64,000 nucleotides of DNA, taken from NCBI GenBank assembly GCA_047627515.1, contig JBLHTU010000002.1:1-64000 (forward strand). Reading direction: 5' to 3'. The translations under genes and the position numbers were made by a program. This stretch comes from JAYPLE01 sp047627515. Lineage in GTDB: Bacteria > Bacteroidota > Bacteroidia > Cytophagales > Cyclobacteriaceae. Shown piece after piece: positions 17,573-29,200 of this stretch; the first letter of the stretch is position 1; every line of letters starts with the position of its first letter. Under the pieces are notes generated by a model. The model had not been told where the DNA came from, searched no databases, and was given only the letters and a program-made list of their open reading frames with translations.

Positions 17573-18133
17573 GTGAAAGGAGAAAGCCACCATATCCATA
17601 AGCACCTGGTAGAACAATGCCAGACAAATGATGCTAGTGCTCAGGAAGAGCTTTATAAGCTTTATGCTGGAGCAATGTATAACATCTGTCGCCGGATGAT
17701 GAATGGCGAGGATGAGGCAAAGGATTTACTTCAAGAATCATTTGTTGACGCCTTCCGGAAGCTTCCTTCTCTGCGTGAGACAAGTACATTTCCTCTTTGG
17801 CTTAAGAGAATCGTGACCAATAATTGTATCAATGCGATTCGAAAGAAGAAGTTGGACACTGTGACTATGGGGGATGAGTGGGACGCAGTCGATGATGTGG
17901 CACCTGACTTAGACTATACTAATTATCAGGCAGGTCAGGTGATGATAGCCGTAGATAAGCTACCAAATGGGTGTAAGACTGTTCTTAATCTCTACCTGTT
18001 TGAAGGCTATGATCACAAGGAGATTGGAGGTATTCTGGGAATTACAGAATCAGCTTCAAAGGCACAGTACTCAAAGGCGAAAGCTAGAATAAGAAATTAC
18101 CTGGAACTAAACCACCAGCAACATGTCAGATAA
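17573..18133 (+). CDS. ECF-type RNA polymerase sigma factor
   Basis: A 186-residue extracytoplasmic-function sigma factor. Region 2 is visible as AMYNICRRMMNGEDEAKDLLQESFVDAFRKL and region 4 as LPNGCKTVLNLYLFEGYDHKEIGGILGITESASKAQYSKAKARIR, joined by a short linker. GTG start at 17573. The product directs RNA polymerase to stress or envelope promoters when released from its anti-sigma factor. The next gene overlaps its 3' end by 11 bases and encodes a single-pass membrane protein that is the likely anti-sigma partner. A near-match to the -7 box (AAATTTTG) lies about 22 bases upstream. Confidence 0.93.
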   Translation: MKGESHHIHKHLVEQCQTNDASAQEELYKLYAGAMYNICRRMMNGEDEAKDLLQESFVDAFRKLPSLRETSTFPLWLKRIVTNNCINAIRKKKLDTVTMGDEWDAVDDVAPDLDYTNYQAGQVMIAVDKLPNGCKTVLNLYLFEGYDHKEIGGILGITESASKAQYSKAKARIRNYLELNHQQHVR

Positions 18134-18623
18134 ACTAAGGAAATACGTACTAGCAAATAAGGAGGCACTTGAGGTCTACCCTTTTGATGTTGACTCAGGC
18201 TGGAAACAGTTATCAGGAGAGTTGCAGTCCTCAGCCTCAGGGAAAGATCATGTAATGCTCTGGAGATCAATAGCCGCGTCGCTTTTGTTGTTGCTATCCG
18301 TTTCTATAGGGATCATTATTAATCAGAATATGAGGCAAAGCAGTTACCCGATGGAATTAGTTGAGGCGCAGTATTTTTATCAGCATCAAATTGATGGAAT
18401 GATGAGTCAGGTGTCTACTCTAGCTGATTATCAGTTTGTGGTGCAAGATCTCAGCAAATTAGACGAGGCTTTTGAGGAGTTGAAAGCAGATCTTAAGGAA
18501 GATGTACACAATGAAGAGGTAGTCACGGCTATGATTGATAATTATCGATTGAAATTATCTCTGCTAGAGCATGTATTGAAAGAATTAGACAAACAAGAAG
18601 ATGAAGAAGTTTCTAATATATAG
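18123..18623 (+). CDS. Probable membrane anti-sigma factor
   Basis: A 166-residue protein with about 45 cytoplasmic residues, one membrane helix (SIAASLLLLLSVSIGIIINQ, near 49-68) and a helical, acidic periplasmic part. This is the layout of a membrane-bound anti-sigma factor, and the gene overlaps the ECF sigma gene in front and the DUF4097-type gene behind by 23 bases. No zinc-binding ZAS motif (HxxxCxxC) is visible, so it would belong to a different anti-sigma class. The role is inferred from topology and overlap. Confidence 0.65.
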   Translation: MSDKLRKYVLANKEALEVYPFDVDSGWKQLSGELQSSASGKDHVMLWRSIAASLLLLLSVSIGIIINQNMRQSSYPMELVEAQYFYQHQIDGMMSQVSTLADYQFVVQDLSKLDEAFEELKADLKEDVHNEEVVTAMIDNYRLKLSLLEHVLKELDKQEDEEVSNI

Positions 18624-19725
18624 CTGTTTGCTAATAAGTGTTGTCGCTTTGCAAGGTCAAAGCACACGCATAGAAAAAAACTATTCGGGTTCGTTTTCGG
18701 CTGATCAAATCCGATTGCTGGAGATTAGCAATAAGTATGGTGAAGTCGTCATTAATACTTGGAAGTACGACAGTATTAAGATAGACGTCAGAGTTGAAGC
18801 ATACGGGAAAAGCCAAGATTTGGTCAATCGTGAGATTGACCGAGTGGATATAGATACCCGACAGGTAGGCTCTCTGATTAGTAGTGTAACAGATATTAAT
18901 CAAGGTAAGTCAAGGGGCTTTTTTGGAGAGCTTCTTTCTGAGCTGGAAGATGTATCCAAATCTTTGGTGGGGAATAGCAAGCTGGAAATAGACTACCAAG
19001 TGTGGATGCCAGAGCAGCTCGATCTTTCAGTTGAAAATAAGTTTGGTGATGTGTATCTAGGTCAGCTGTCTGGGGATATTAAAATTGATCTCTCTCATGG
19101 TGATCTTCGAGCAGATCAATTGTCGGGGATCGTGATGTTGAAACACAGTTTTGGTAAACATACAATTGATCGTTTAGCGGATGCTGACCTGACCCTTAGA
19201 GGTGTCACATCAAATATTCGTAGCGCTCAATCTGTGAGCTTTGAGTCCAGTTCGTCGGAAATTTTCTTAGGAGTGATGGGACAAGTGCGACTAGACAATA
19301 GAAACGATAAAATTCATATTGAAGAAGCAATAGAAGTATCGGGGAAAGGCACATTTACTGATTTAAATATTAGAAAGCTAGTAACAGAGGGGAGGCTTAA
19401 CTTTGACTATGGAGAGATATTCATAGATCAGATTGTACAAAACTTTGGATCTCTAAGGATCGATGGAAAACTGTGTGATATCAACCTGATCATTAATCAA
19501 GGATCCTATATCAAAAGCTACATACAAGGAGTCGAAGATCGTATGATCTTACCTAATAGTATGCTGACGATGTTAAAGGGTGTCGTTGCAGATTCTGAAA
19601 TGATTTCTCTAACCGGTATGGTTGGGAACACGCAAGTTGTGCTTTCAGACCTATTCATAGTCGCTGATAATGGTGACCTGATTATATCTATAGAGGAGAC
19701 TGACGTCTTTACTAATAAGAATTGA
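18601..19725 (+). CDS. Secreted DUF4097-type (putative adhesin) beta-helical protein
   Basis: A 374-residue protein with a signal peptide (MKKFLIYSCLLISVVALQGQ). The rest is a run of short beta repeats with patterns such as LEISNKYGEVVINTWKYDSI, ENKFGDVYLGQLSGDIKIDLSHGDLRADQL and ISLTGMVGNTQVVLSDLF, which resemble the repetitive beta-helix of DUF4097/putative auto-transporter adhesin proteins often found behind ECF sigma/anti-sigma pairs in Bacteroidota. Its start overlaps the anti-sigma gene by 23 bases. It may be a sensed or regulated envelope component; function unknown. Confidence 0.7.
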   Translation: MKKFLIYSCLLISVVALQGQSTRIEKNYSGSFSADQIRLLEISNKYGEVVINTWKYDSIKIDVRVEAYGKSQDLVNREIDRVDIDTRQVGSLISSVTDINQGKSRGFFGELLSELEDVSKSLVGNSKLEIDYQVWMPEQLDLSVENKFGDVYLGQLSGDIKIDLSHGDLRADQLSGIVMLKHSFGKHTIDRLADADLTLRGVTSNIRSAQSVSFESSSSEIFLGVMGQVRLDNRNDKIHIEEAIEVSGKGTFTDLNIRKLVTEGRLNFDYGEIFIDQIVQNFGSLRIDGKLCDINLIINQGSYIKSYIQGVEDRMILPNSMLTMLKGVVADSEMISLTGMVGNTQVVLSDLFIVADNGDLIISIEETDVFTNKN

Positions 19726-19728
19726 TCA

Positions 19729-20244
19729 ATGAGGAAGTATTATACAACAGGGTTTCTGCTCTTTTTGGTCGTAAGTGCATCTATAGCACAACCCATTTAC
19801 GATCGCTCAGCTGGTGTGAGGCTTGGTGTTACTTCGGGATTCACGTTTAAGAAATTTTTCACACCGGAGGAGGCTTTAGAGGTGATTTTGAGTGGAAGAA
19901 GAGAAGGTATCCAGTTGACGACTATGTATCAATTCCATCAACCGCTTGAATTATCTTTTAATGAAAATTTCTATTTCCTGTATGGAATTGGAGGACATGT
20001 AGGGTACGAAAACTACGATAATCTCAATAAAACCATTGTTACTGCAGACTTGTCTAGGTATATTTTTGAAGATAAATCGTATTTTGTGATCGGTGCAGAT
20101 GCAATTGTGGGGGTCGAGTTTCGGTGGCTTAGTGTGCCTTGTACGATCGGGTTTGATATTAAGCCTTATTTTAACTTTATTGGCTTGAGATATACTCAAT
20201 ATCGATTCTGGGACTCAGCAATCACTTTCAAATACGTCTTCTAA
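19729..20244 (+). CDS. Small outer-membrane beta-barrel candidate
   Basis: A 171-residue protein with a signal peptide (MRKYYTTGFLLFLVVSASIAQ) and alternating hydrophobic and glycine-rich strands, for example FYFLYGIGGHVGYENYD and VIGADAIVGVEFRWL. It ends in an aromatic residue (ITFKYVF), as do many proteins inserted by the BAM machinery. I do not recognise a specific family. It starts three bases after the DUF4097-type gene, so it belongs to the sigma/anti-sigma cluster. Confidence 0.6.
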   Translation: MRKYYTTGFLLFLVVSASIAQPIYDRSAGVRLGVTSGFTFKKFFTPEEALEVILSGRREGIQLTTMYQFHQPLELSFNENFYFLYGIGGHVGYENYDNLNKTIVTADLSRYIFEDKSYFVIGADAIVGVEFRWLSVPCTIGFDIKPYFNFIGLRYTQYRFWDSAITFKYVF

Positions 20245-20259
20245 GTTAATCCACCCGAG

Positions 20260-20898
20260 ATGCGCATTTCTATTATTCTTTTTTTGGTATTCTTATCGGT
20301 TGCCGTCGATGCTCAGCAGTACATGGATACCAATGATCCAAGGGAGATTAAGTCCCTTCTGAGTAAAGACAATCAACTAGATGGGTTTGGAGGTGCAGAT
20401 TTACGTATTACGGATCTGAAAAGCCAGCGGACAATTCTTATGGGCGGCTATGGCGGCGTGCTCATCAACAGAAACTACATGCTTGGCGTTGCCGCATATG
20501 GCCTTCTATCATCGCCCTCATTTGATGGTGTTCTTCCAGATCAAACGATTAAGGAGCTTAATCTTTATGGGGGTTACGCGGGCGTGTTGATTGGAGGCAC
20601 TCTATTTACCAAAGAACTGATCCATCTCAGCTTGCCGGTTATGTTCGGTGCAGGGCAATTACAGGTAAGTGATCAGAGTTTTTTCACCAGTAGCTCAGAC
20701 ACCGAATTTACTATAGAGCAGTCCGCTTTCTTTGTGATCGAGCCTTCAGCTTTACTGGAGTTTAATCTAACGCGCACTTTTAGGTTGGGAGTTGGAGCAA
20801 GCTATCGTTGGACAGAAGGGTTGGACCTGACAAATGTTGCAGATGATGAGCTCATGGGTTGGTCTGGATCTATCAGTTTGAAGTTTGGTCGCTTTTGA
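20260..20898 (+). CDS. Outer-membrane beta-barrel candidate
   Basis: A 212-residue protein with a signal peptide (MRISIILFLVFLSVAVDAQ). The mature part is strand-rich with glycines and aromatics (LMGGYGGVLINRNYMLGVAAYG; FRLGVGASYRWTEG) and ends SISLKFGRF, typical of a barrel's last strand. No family is recognised. It is the last gene of the sigma-factor cluster. Its last 26 bases overlap, tail to tail, the 3' end of the opposing methyltransferase gene. Confidence 0.6.
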   Translation: MRISIILFLVFLSVAVDAQQYMDTNDPREIKSLLSKDNQLDGFGGADLRITDLKSQRTILMGGYGGVLINRNYMLGVAAYGLLSSPSFDGVLPDQTIKELNLYGGYAGVLIGGTLFTKELIHLSLPVMFGAGQLQVSDQSFFTSSSDTEFTIEQSAFFVIEPSALLEFNLTRTFRLGVGASYRWTEGLDLTNVADDELMGWSGSISLKFGRF

Positions 20899-22087
20899 TT
20901 AGTCGAACCAGAGCCATTTGTTTGGCTGCTTGGTAGTCTGTATAGGCAATGAGATATCTTTCTCCTGCCTGTGTTAATTTATATTTTTTAACAAGATCTT
21001 CAGATTTGGTTGGATAATTTCTGGTAAGAACATGCAGGTTCTTTTTGCCAAAGTTGCTTTTCACTTCACTTCCACTGATCCTTCTATTAATGACTTCAAA
21101 AGCTCTGCCCGGGAAATCTGGACATAAGTGGTCACTTGTATAGAGGTGCGTATGCTGATGTAATTTTGAGATCGGATAGTGAGCTGCTATCGACTTAAAG
21201 GCACCTGCTTTTAATATGGACGCATTGGGTTCGTACACGTATTTTTCAAGTGGAACAGTTGTGCTAACGGCAAGTTTTTCTTCCTGGAAATCAAACAAAA
21301 AAGCTTGCCACTCACCAGATTGATAATTGACACAATGTATCCTAGGGTTTGGGCTTGTATTCTTCGGCTTAATATCAAAAAGCAGCTCTTTGCACTCATT
21401 TTGGATTGAGACTACATGAATCATTGTTGGCCTTAGCTCTTGTATTGCGCTGTTAATATCCAGCATTGGCGACAGTTTGATCAGGATTTGTGTGCATTCT
21501 TTTAACATTGGTAAAAGCTGATGCAAATTGGGTGAGCAATCCTCAATTTTAAAGATCTTTTTGTTTGCTGTATCTCGTCTTGCGGGGTCTAGGTAGATCG
21601 TGCTGCCTGGTGGGACTTGAGGCATAAAGTTCTCAGCGGAGCTTATGTGTACACTGATACTTCCAGGATTCTTCGCTAAAATGTTTTTGTTGTGGTCAAA
21701 AACTTTAACTAGTCGCTCTTGTCGTTCGACATAATGCGTGGTCTTGAAGTTTTGAGACATCTGGATAGTATCGACACCCATACCTCCAGTTAAATCAACT
21801 AGAACGTCGCCGGAGAGAATGGATGCTTTGTAAGCTGCTGATATTTCTGAGGAGCACTGCTCCAAAGACAAGTGAGGCGGCCACACCACAGATTGTACGG
21901 AGACCCAGGTTGGGAGCTTCTTCACGGCCTTGCGCCGGCTAATGATTTGATCAGCGATCTCGCGGCTTAAATCACCAAATTTAGAAGGAGGATTTAGGAC
22001 TAATTGCTCCACGTTTACTTGTTCGCTATTTAGGATAAAATGCTGAACATCTTTATGTAGGATACTATCGATCAATTCATCCCTCAC
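20873..22087 (-). CDS. THUMP-like domain class I SAM methyltransferase (PG_1098 type)
   Basis: A 404-residue protein of a type widespread in Bacteroidota. An N-terminal helical part is followed by a Rossmann methyltransferase core (VDLTGGMGVDTIQMS at about 97-110, TIYLDPARRD near 165), a ferredoxin-like middle part and a C-terminal THUMP-like region (FGKKNLHVLTRNYPTKSEDLVKKYKL). The THUMP link suggests an RNA substrate; the exact nucleotide is unknown. It begins with GTG at 22087 and follows asd after five bases on the minus strand, so the two are probably cotranscribed. Its 3' end overlaps the opposite gene by 26 bases. Confidence 0.8.
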   Translation of the reverse strand: MRDELIDSILHKDVQHFILNSEQVNVEQLVLNPPSKFGDLSREIADQIISRRKAVKKLPTWVSVQSVVWPPHLSLEQCSSEISAAYKASILSGDVLVDLTGGMGVDTIQMSQNFKTTHYVERQERLVKVFDHNKNILAKNPGSISVHISSAENFMPQVPPGSTIYLDPARRDTANKKIFKIEDCSPNLHQLLPMLKECTQILIKLSPMLDINSAIQELRPTMIHVVSIQNECKELLFDIKPKNTSPNPRIHCVNYQSGEWQAFLFDFQEEKLAVSTTVPLEKYVYEPNASILKAGAFKSIAAHYPISKLHQHTHLYTSDHLCPDFPGRAFEVINRRISGSEVKSNFGKKNLHVLTRNYPTKSEDLVKKYKLTQAGERYLIAYTDYQAAKQMALVRLIKSDQTSN

Positions 22088-22092
22088 TCAAC

Positions 22093-23082
22093 CTATACCA
22101 AATGGGCTTTCACTAGGTATTCTGCAATTTGCACGGCATTTGTCGCTGCTCCTTTTCTTAAGTTATCGGAGACGACCCAGAGGTTAATACAATTTGGAGC
22201 GGTTTCATCTAGCCTTAATCTACCTACAAAAACCTGATCCTTTTCATGGGCATTGATGGGCATGGGGTATAACAGGTTTTTCGGATCGTCTTGGACGATT
22301 ACACCTTCTGTGTGCTCTAGTATATTTCTGATTTGATCCAATTCGAAAGCTTTCTTAAAGGTGACATTTATAGACTCAGAATGGCCTCCGACTGTCGGTA
22401 TTCTCACACACGTTGCAGTTACTTTGATGCCTTCATCACCAAAAATTTTTTTTGTTTCTTGCATCATTTTTATTTCTTCCTTCGTGTACCCGTTCTCTTG
22501 AAAAACGTCGATGTGAGGTAGTACGTTTTTATCAATTTGATATGGGTAGGCTTTTATTCCCTCTATGCCGTTTCGTTCGTTTTCCATCTGATCTACAGCA
22601 GACTTACCTGTGCCTGTAACTGATTGGTAAGTACTTACTACTATGCGATCAATTCCCAATTGACGATGAAGGTCCGCTAGAGCTACAACCAATTGAATCG
22701 TCGAACAATTTGGGTTGGCAATGATTTTATCGTTTTCGGACAATTCATCTGCATTGATTTCTGGGACAATCAATTTCTTGGAAGGGTCCATTCTCCAGGC
22801 AGAGGAGTTGTCGATTACGGTCGTACCTCTAGCAGCAAACTTAGGCGCCCATTGCAATGATGTCTCTCCACCAGCAGAGAATATGGCAATGTCGGCCTCT
22901 AATTGCACGGCAGTCTCTAGGCCCACTATTGTGTGTTTTTTGTCTTTAAAAAAGACGCTATTACCAATACTTCGTTCGGAAGCTACTAGTATTAACTCAG
23001 TGACTGGAAAATTTCTTTCTGCAAGTACCTTAAGCATTTGGGTGCCGACTAGGCCTGTTGCTCCGACTACGACAATTTTCAT
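22093..23082 (-). CDS. asd: Aspartate-semialdehyde dehydrogenase
   Basis: Reduces aspartyl phosphate to aspartate semialdehyde with NADPH, feeding diaminopimelate, lysine, threonine and methionine synthesis. The 329-residue product opens with the nucleotide-binding loop VVGATGLVGTQMLKVL, carries the catalytic cysteine in ANPNCSTIQLV (near C127) and the catalytic histidine region in VGGHSESINVTF. Length is normal. ATG start at 23082. It is divergent from the giant surface protein gene, with 124 bases between them, and followed by a THUMP-like methyltransferase gene. Confidence 0.96.
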   Translation of the reverse strand: MKIVVVGATGLVGTQMLKVLAERNFPVTELILVASERSIGNSVFFKDKKHTIVGLETAVQLEADIAIFSAGGETSLQWAPKFAARGTTVIDNSSAWRMDPSKKLIVPEINADELSENDKIIANPNCSTIQLVVALADLHRQLGIDRIVVSTYQSVTGTGKSAVDQMENERNGIEGIKAYPYQIDKNVLPHIDVFQENGYTKEEIKMMQETKKIFGDEGIKVTATCVRIPTVGGHSESINVTFKKAFELDQIRNILEHTEGVIVQDDPKNLLYPMPINAHEKDQVFVGRLRLDETAPNCINLWVVSDNLRKGAATNAVQIAEYLVKAHLV

Positions 23083-23206
23083 TTGAACTCTTATTCAGTT
23101 GTATAAAATAAATTATAAAAACGTTTTGTTTGAAATTAATTTTATCTAAATTAAAACTCCCCAAACGACTTAGCGAAATTAATAACTTTATGTAGAGATC
23201 AATCTC

Positions 23207-26200
23207 TTGAAGACGAGCATATGTTACTTTATATTTTTTACTGCTTTCTCACTAGGAGTTAGTAGTCAAGTGCTAGATGATTTTTCTGATGGAAATTTCA
23301 ATAAAAATCCTGAGTGGATTGGGGATGAAGGTTTATTTAGAGTTTTTGAAGGTCAGCTTAGGTCAAATGTTGATCCATCATCTTCGATTACCTATAACTT
23401 GAGCTTGACTTCTAGTGTAGTATACGAGGCTTCTTGGGAGTTTGTGATGACGCTAGATTTTCCGACCTCAGGTGCCAACTATGTAGATGTTTACTTGATG
23501 TCAGACGCGCACGACCTGAAGAAAGCTTTAAATGGCTACTTTATCAGAATAGGTGATAGATCCGACGACATCAGCCTTTATAAGCTGTCCAATGGGATAC
23601 AGGCTAAGCTCATTGAAGATAGTATTTCAAGGGTTGGCGCCAGCCGTAACAATTCCTTTAAAATCCGTCTAACTAGGGATGCTGATAGCTGGTTTTCACT
23701 AACAGTAGATGAGGGTCGGCAAGGTAGTTTTCAAGCGATTGGAAGTGCACAGGATGAGGAACATCAATCTTCTGTGGCATTTGGGTTTTTGATTCAGCAG
23801 TCAACAGCAAATGCTGCGGTTAACGGACATTTTTTTGATGAGATCAAAATTGGTGGATCAAGTTTTCCAGATAGGCAATCTCCAAGAATCTTGAAGGCAA
23901 TTGCTGAAGGGCCTCAGTCAATTCTGCTAACTTTTGATGAGCTTGTCGCAGCGGAATCAGCGCAACAATTGGAAAACTATATCATCAGTCCAGCAGTGAA
24001 TATAGTCGCTATTCAGCATGAGGAAATCGATCTGTCCAAGATTAGGCTTGCCTTGGATCAAGAACTGGTGAATGGTAAGAGCTATAATGTCCAGGTCTCA
24101 GGAATAGAAGATGTCGCAGGCAATAGCCTTCTTGACACTACGGTGTCATTTCAGCATATTATTTACAGTACTCCAGAATATAGGGATATTGTCATCAACG
24201 AGTTGCATCCTGATCCGGGAAGCAACGCGCTTCCAAGTCAAGAATATGTGGAGGTCTTTAATACGTCAAGTGATGACTATTTTCAGATGCAGTCGATTAC
24301 GATCAGTGATGAAGGACGGGGTACGGCGACCTTATCAGAGTTTGATCTTGGACCGGGTCAATATCTTCTATTGTCAAGGGATACCTTAGGATTTGAAAAT
24401 AGCAGTAGCAAAATGGTCCTTAGCTTACCTTCATTAAACAACTCCGGAGATAAAATATACCTAGCTCGACCTGATGGGGAAGTCTTGGATTCTTTGATTT
24501 ATAATAACTCAGGTGACTATGCGATTGAGCAAATAAATCCATTCATCGATTTCTTTCTAACAGAGAATTATGCATTCAGTACGTCTAATTTAGGAGGGAC
24601 TCCCGGCCTTCCTAATTCAGTGTATGATACAGTTTTAGATAGTCGACCTCCTGTCATCACGGTGGTAGAAGTTTTAACAGATCAAAGTTTGCGCTTAGAG
24701 GTTGATGAGAAGTTGGAAAGACCACGAGCAGAGCTGCCTACCAATTTCACGATCGATTCCAATTCGGTAAGAGAAGTCATATTAAGCAGCGATTCAAAAA
24801 GTATAGAATTACTATTTACAAGTCAATTTGTGAGTGGCAAAAACAATATACTGGAGATCAAGGGGCTGGCTGATTTGTTTGGTAATCAAGCAGATAGTGT
24901 TGTCACATTTTCCTATTACAAGTTAGAATCTCCAAGGTGGGGGGATGTGCGTATCAATGAGTTTATGGTCAGCCCTAATGAGTCTGAATTTGTTGAACTG
25001 CTCAATGTGTCCAATAAGTATTTTGATTTGGAAGGATGGCAGGTTTTGGATCAGGGGGGCAATATTATACTCTTGCCAAACTATCGTTTGGATCCGGGCT
25101 CGTTTGTTGTGATCAATAGTAAGCAAGGAATCGACTCGATAGCTGTCAATGGTTTTCCAATCCTAAATAATTCTGCTGATGGCATCACATTGTTAGGCCC
25201 ATCCAAGCAGAACGTTGATGTTGTTTCTTACCAAATTTTTGATGAGGGACGTAGTTATGAATTAATAAATCCGACTTTGGCTTGCCGAGGAATCTATAAC
25301 TATGCAATGTCCAAGACGGGTCATACAGCAGGCGTTCAGAATAGCCAGTTTACCAATTCATTAGATCAGATTTCTCCGCAAGTCCACTCAGTTGAGGTCC
25401 ATTCCCCAGATAGTCTGACAATCAGTTTTTCAGAGCCAATTGATAACAGTTCGCTTTTACTAAGTCACTTGATCGTGGGCGCGGAACTGATCAAAAGAAT
25501 TGATTCTGTTTCAGACTTGACCATTGCGGTTATGCTTACACGTCAGCTCCCATCGGAGACATTTTATTCCTTGCGAATTACTAACCTCGCAGACTGCTCT
25601 GGTAATATGATAGCGGATACGACAGTTCAATTTTATGCAGACTTTAAACCTCCTGTTCTTGATAAAATTCAACTGGTTGCTCCGGACGAACTACATCTGA
25701 TTTTTGATGAACCACTGGAGCCCTTAAGTAGTGCTGACCGAGTCAAATTCCTCATAAGTGAGCTTCAAGTTAAGCAGGTGAATGCGATCGTAGGGCAGCC
25801 AAACGAGCTGCGATTAGTCTTTGAGAGTGAAATGCAATTAGGTGGGCATTATAACCTAATGGTTACGGGGTTGTCAGACACCTCTTCAAATCCGATTGTC
25901 TCCTATGAAAGAGGTTTCTTATTCGAATCTAGTATCATTTCTTACCGCATAATTGCTAGTCATGTAATTGAGTTACTATTTGATACGGCCCTTGAGAATT
26001 GCATTGAGCAAAAACATTTCTTATTTCAACTGGAGGGAATGCCTATTCCAAGAACGGTGGAATTATTAGCTAGTGGGAAGGAATTACGATTGATTTGGGA
26101 AAAGGAGATTCCTGATAATGATTCGGTAAGATTATATGTAGGCCCCCTAGATGACAGAAATGGATCGCAAGTTAAGACACCGGCAATAATCATCTTTCGT

Positions 26201-29200
26201 GATACCAAGCCGCCAAAATTAACAGGAGCCACGGTCTTAACCGCGACATCTATTTTACTAAATTTTGACGAAGAGTTAGCGCCTTCAAGCGCGGTCAACC
26301 CGATAAATTATTTGGTAGACGATCTGATTCCTTATGAAGTATTGATGGTTAATAACCAGACAGTTCGACTGGTTGCTTTTGATTCACTGCCATCAGAAGA
26401 GCCTTTTGATGTTATTTTTAGAAGGATTAGGGATGTACTAGGAAATCAAGAGTCTGGAAACAAACGAGTAGAATTAGTCTATGATATATTGGCTCCCAAA
26501 ATCGATTCAGCTTTTCAGATCAGGGCGAATCAGGTAGAATTCGTAGCACATGAATCGTTAGACACTTCCTCAATTGAGGCTATCAATGTATTATTTGAAG
26601 GAGGGTCGGGACAGGAGATAGCTGCCGTAAGAGCGTCAATAGTGCAGGATAAATTGCGCGCTGAATGGGATCGAAAATTACCACCACTGGAGCTTTTGAA
26701 GCTTTCTTTATCTGGTTGGTCGGACCTTTTTGGGAATATTGAAGAGGATACAATCACTTATTTCATTAATACACTAAACCTAAGGTTGTCAGCCATTCAG
26801 CCTGAATCGAAAGACAGCATTATTTTGAGGTTCAGTCATCCAATTGATACGTCTAACGTGGCAGTTGAAAATATACTATTAGATGACCAACCAGCGGATG
26901 AATTGTATTACAAAAAAGCGGATGAATTGGGCGTCGTCTTCAATGTGGAAATGGAAGATGAAGTTACCTATGAACTGACCTTGAAATCGGTCTTTAATCT
27001 CGCCAGAGAAGTAGTCGTTGACTCTATTTCTGCATTTATTTTTAATTCATTTTTTGATCGAGCTGTGATACATAATGCTAATAGTATAGCGCTTGTTTTT
27101 GAAAAAGAATTGGACAGGGACCAGTATTTTCGGATTGTGGTTGATGGTCAATCCCCTTCTTTCTTTGCTGTAAACCAAGAAAACTCTTTTCAAATAGACA
27201 TTTTTCTGAACGACTCATTGAGTGAAAATCGACCGACTGACATAGCGTGGAGTACGCTAACCGCCATAGACGGTACGACATTGCCCGCTTTCGGAGACGT
27301 AATTATTTTTGATACCAAACCGCCTAACATTACTATGATTGAGTCACTGTATTTGGGTGAAATCCGAATAGAATTTTCAGAGCCAGTACAATTTCAAGTC
27401 GTGCAGCTAGAGAACCAGTTAGAAATCCTGGGGACCGGAAATGCTGACTATATACAGCGTCAGTCTGGTGAAGTTTTCACAGCCATATTCGAAGACCTGG
27501 AAAGAGGAGGGAGCTACCAGTTAGTAATAAAAAACATCAGTGATTTGCAGGGAAATTTCTTGAAAGCGGATACAATGGAGTTCACTTATACGCCTGCACC
27601 ACTGCCGACTTTTGGACAATTACTTATCAATGAACTTATGATCAACCCCAGCCCTCCAGGAGGCTTACCTGAAGCGGAATATATAGAGATATTCAACTAC
27701 TCGTCTGATACCGTCTCCTTGGGAGGATTGATGGTCACGGACCGCACAAAGTCATCTCGATTGCCAAATCATTCACTGGCTCCTTATGGATACATTGTGT
27801 TGACCGAAAAGGCGTCTGATTTTGGCTTTTTGGAAATAGAGGAATGGGTTACGCTAGATAATGGTTCTGACTCGATTAGTTTATTAACATTTGAAGGCGA
27901 ATTGATTGACGCTGTGTATTATCATCAAAGCTGGTATGGGGATACAAGAGAGGTGGATGGTGGTTTTAGTTTAGAACGCATTAACCCAAGTGCAAGTTGT
28001 TCGGGCGCGTCCAATTGGAGTGTTTCCACCAATCCTTCAGGTGGTACACCTGGAGAAGTCAATTCAATTTACTCCACGTTACCGGATGGGACCTCTCCAA
28101 AAGTGATATCTGCCAGCGTCTTAAATGAGCGGACCCTTTTAGTAACCTTTTCTGAGCAGATGGATACGAGCGTAATTGATTTTGGTTTTGTATCCATGTC
28201 TACAGATGTTTTGAAGACAGAATTTCAAGGGCTTACGTCAGTAATGATTTATTTGGATGATGCACTCATTCTGGGAAAGCTTCATTCCCTCCAGCTGTCA
28301 GGCTTTATGGATTGCTCAGGCAATCAACTAGAGAATATTGTTTTGGAAGTGGGTATCCCAATAGTTCCCTCGATCGGTGATCTAGTGTTCAGTGAGATCA
28401 TGATGGACTCAAGCCCAATCAAGGGATTACCTGACAGCGAGTATCTGGAGATTAGTAATAGGACTGATTCTATACTTGATTTATCGTTTGTCACTATAAA
28501 TGATCGACAACTAAAGGGTCATCTTCGACCTCGGTCACTGCTTATTTTGTGCCCGATGTCAGCAATTGAGTTTTTCGATGACCTAGAAGCACAAGCGGTA
28601 AGTCCATGGATTAACCTGCCTAATGAGGAAGGGAAATTAAGGCTAATGCAGGGTGAGGAGCTACTTCAGCAATTAACCTATAGAAAAGAATGGCATATTG
28701 ATGTTATAAATCGGGAGGGGGGCATAAGTTTGGAGGCAATTGATCCCGATTTGTACTGTGGAGCGTCAGAAAATTGGCAAAGTAGCACTTCCTCGAGCGG
28801 AGGCAGCCCTGGCGTCATCAATAGTGTTAACCAAGAAGTCCTTGATCTGGAAGCGCCAGAATGGATTAGGGCTGTGGCTTTGGACTCCTTCAATATTCAA
28901 GTTGATTTCAGCGAGCAGGTCATTTTTTCCGCTACGGATTGGCTGGTTGATGGCCGAAGAGTGGTGCAGGAAATCACGAATAAGGACAAAGTGGAGTTAA
29001 CGGTTAGATTGGGGCTAAAGTTGGCAATAGTTCCAAATAGGGATTATTTATTGTCGGTTATTAACCTGTCCGATTGCTATCAAAACAAGGCCCCAACATT
29101 GACAAAAAAAATATTACTTCCTGAACCTTCTATTCCGACTATCTACGTCAATGAGATACTTTTCGATCCGAAGCCAGGAGGTGTTGATTTCATTGAAATC

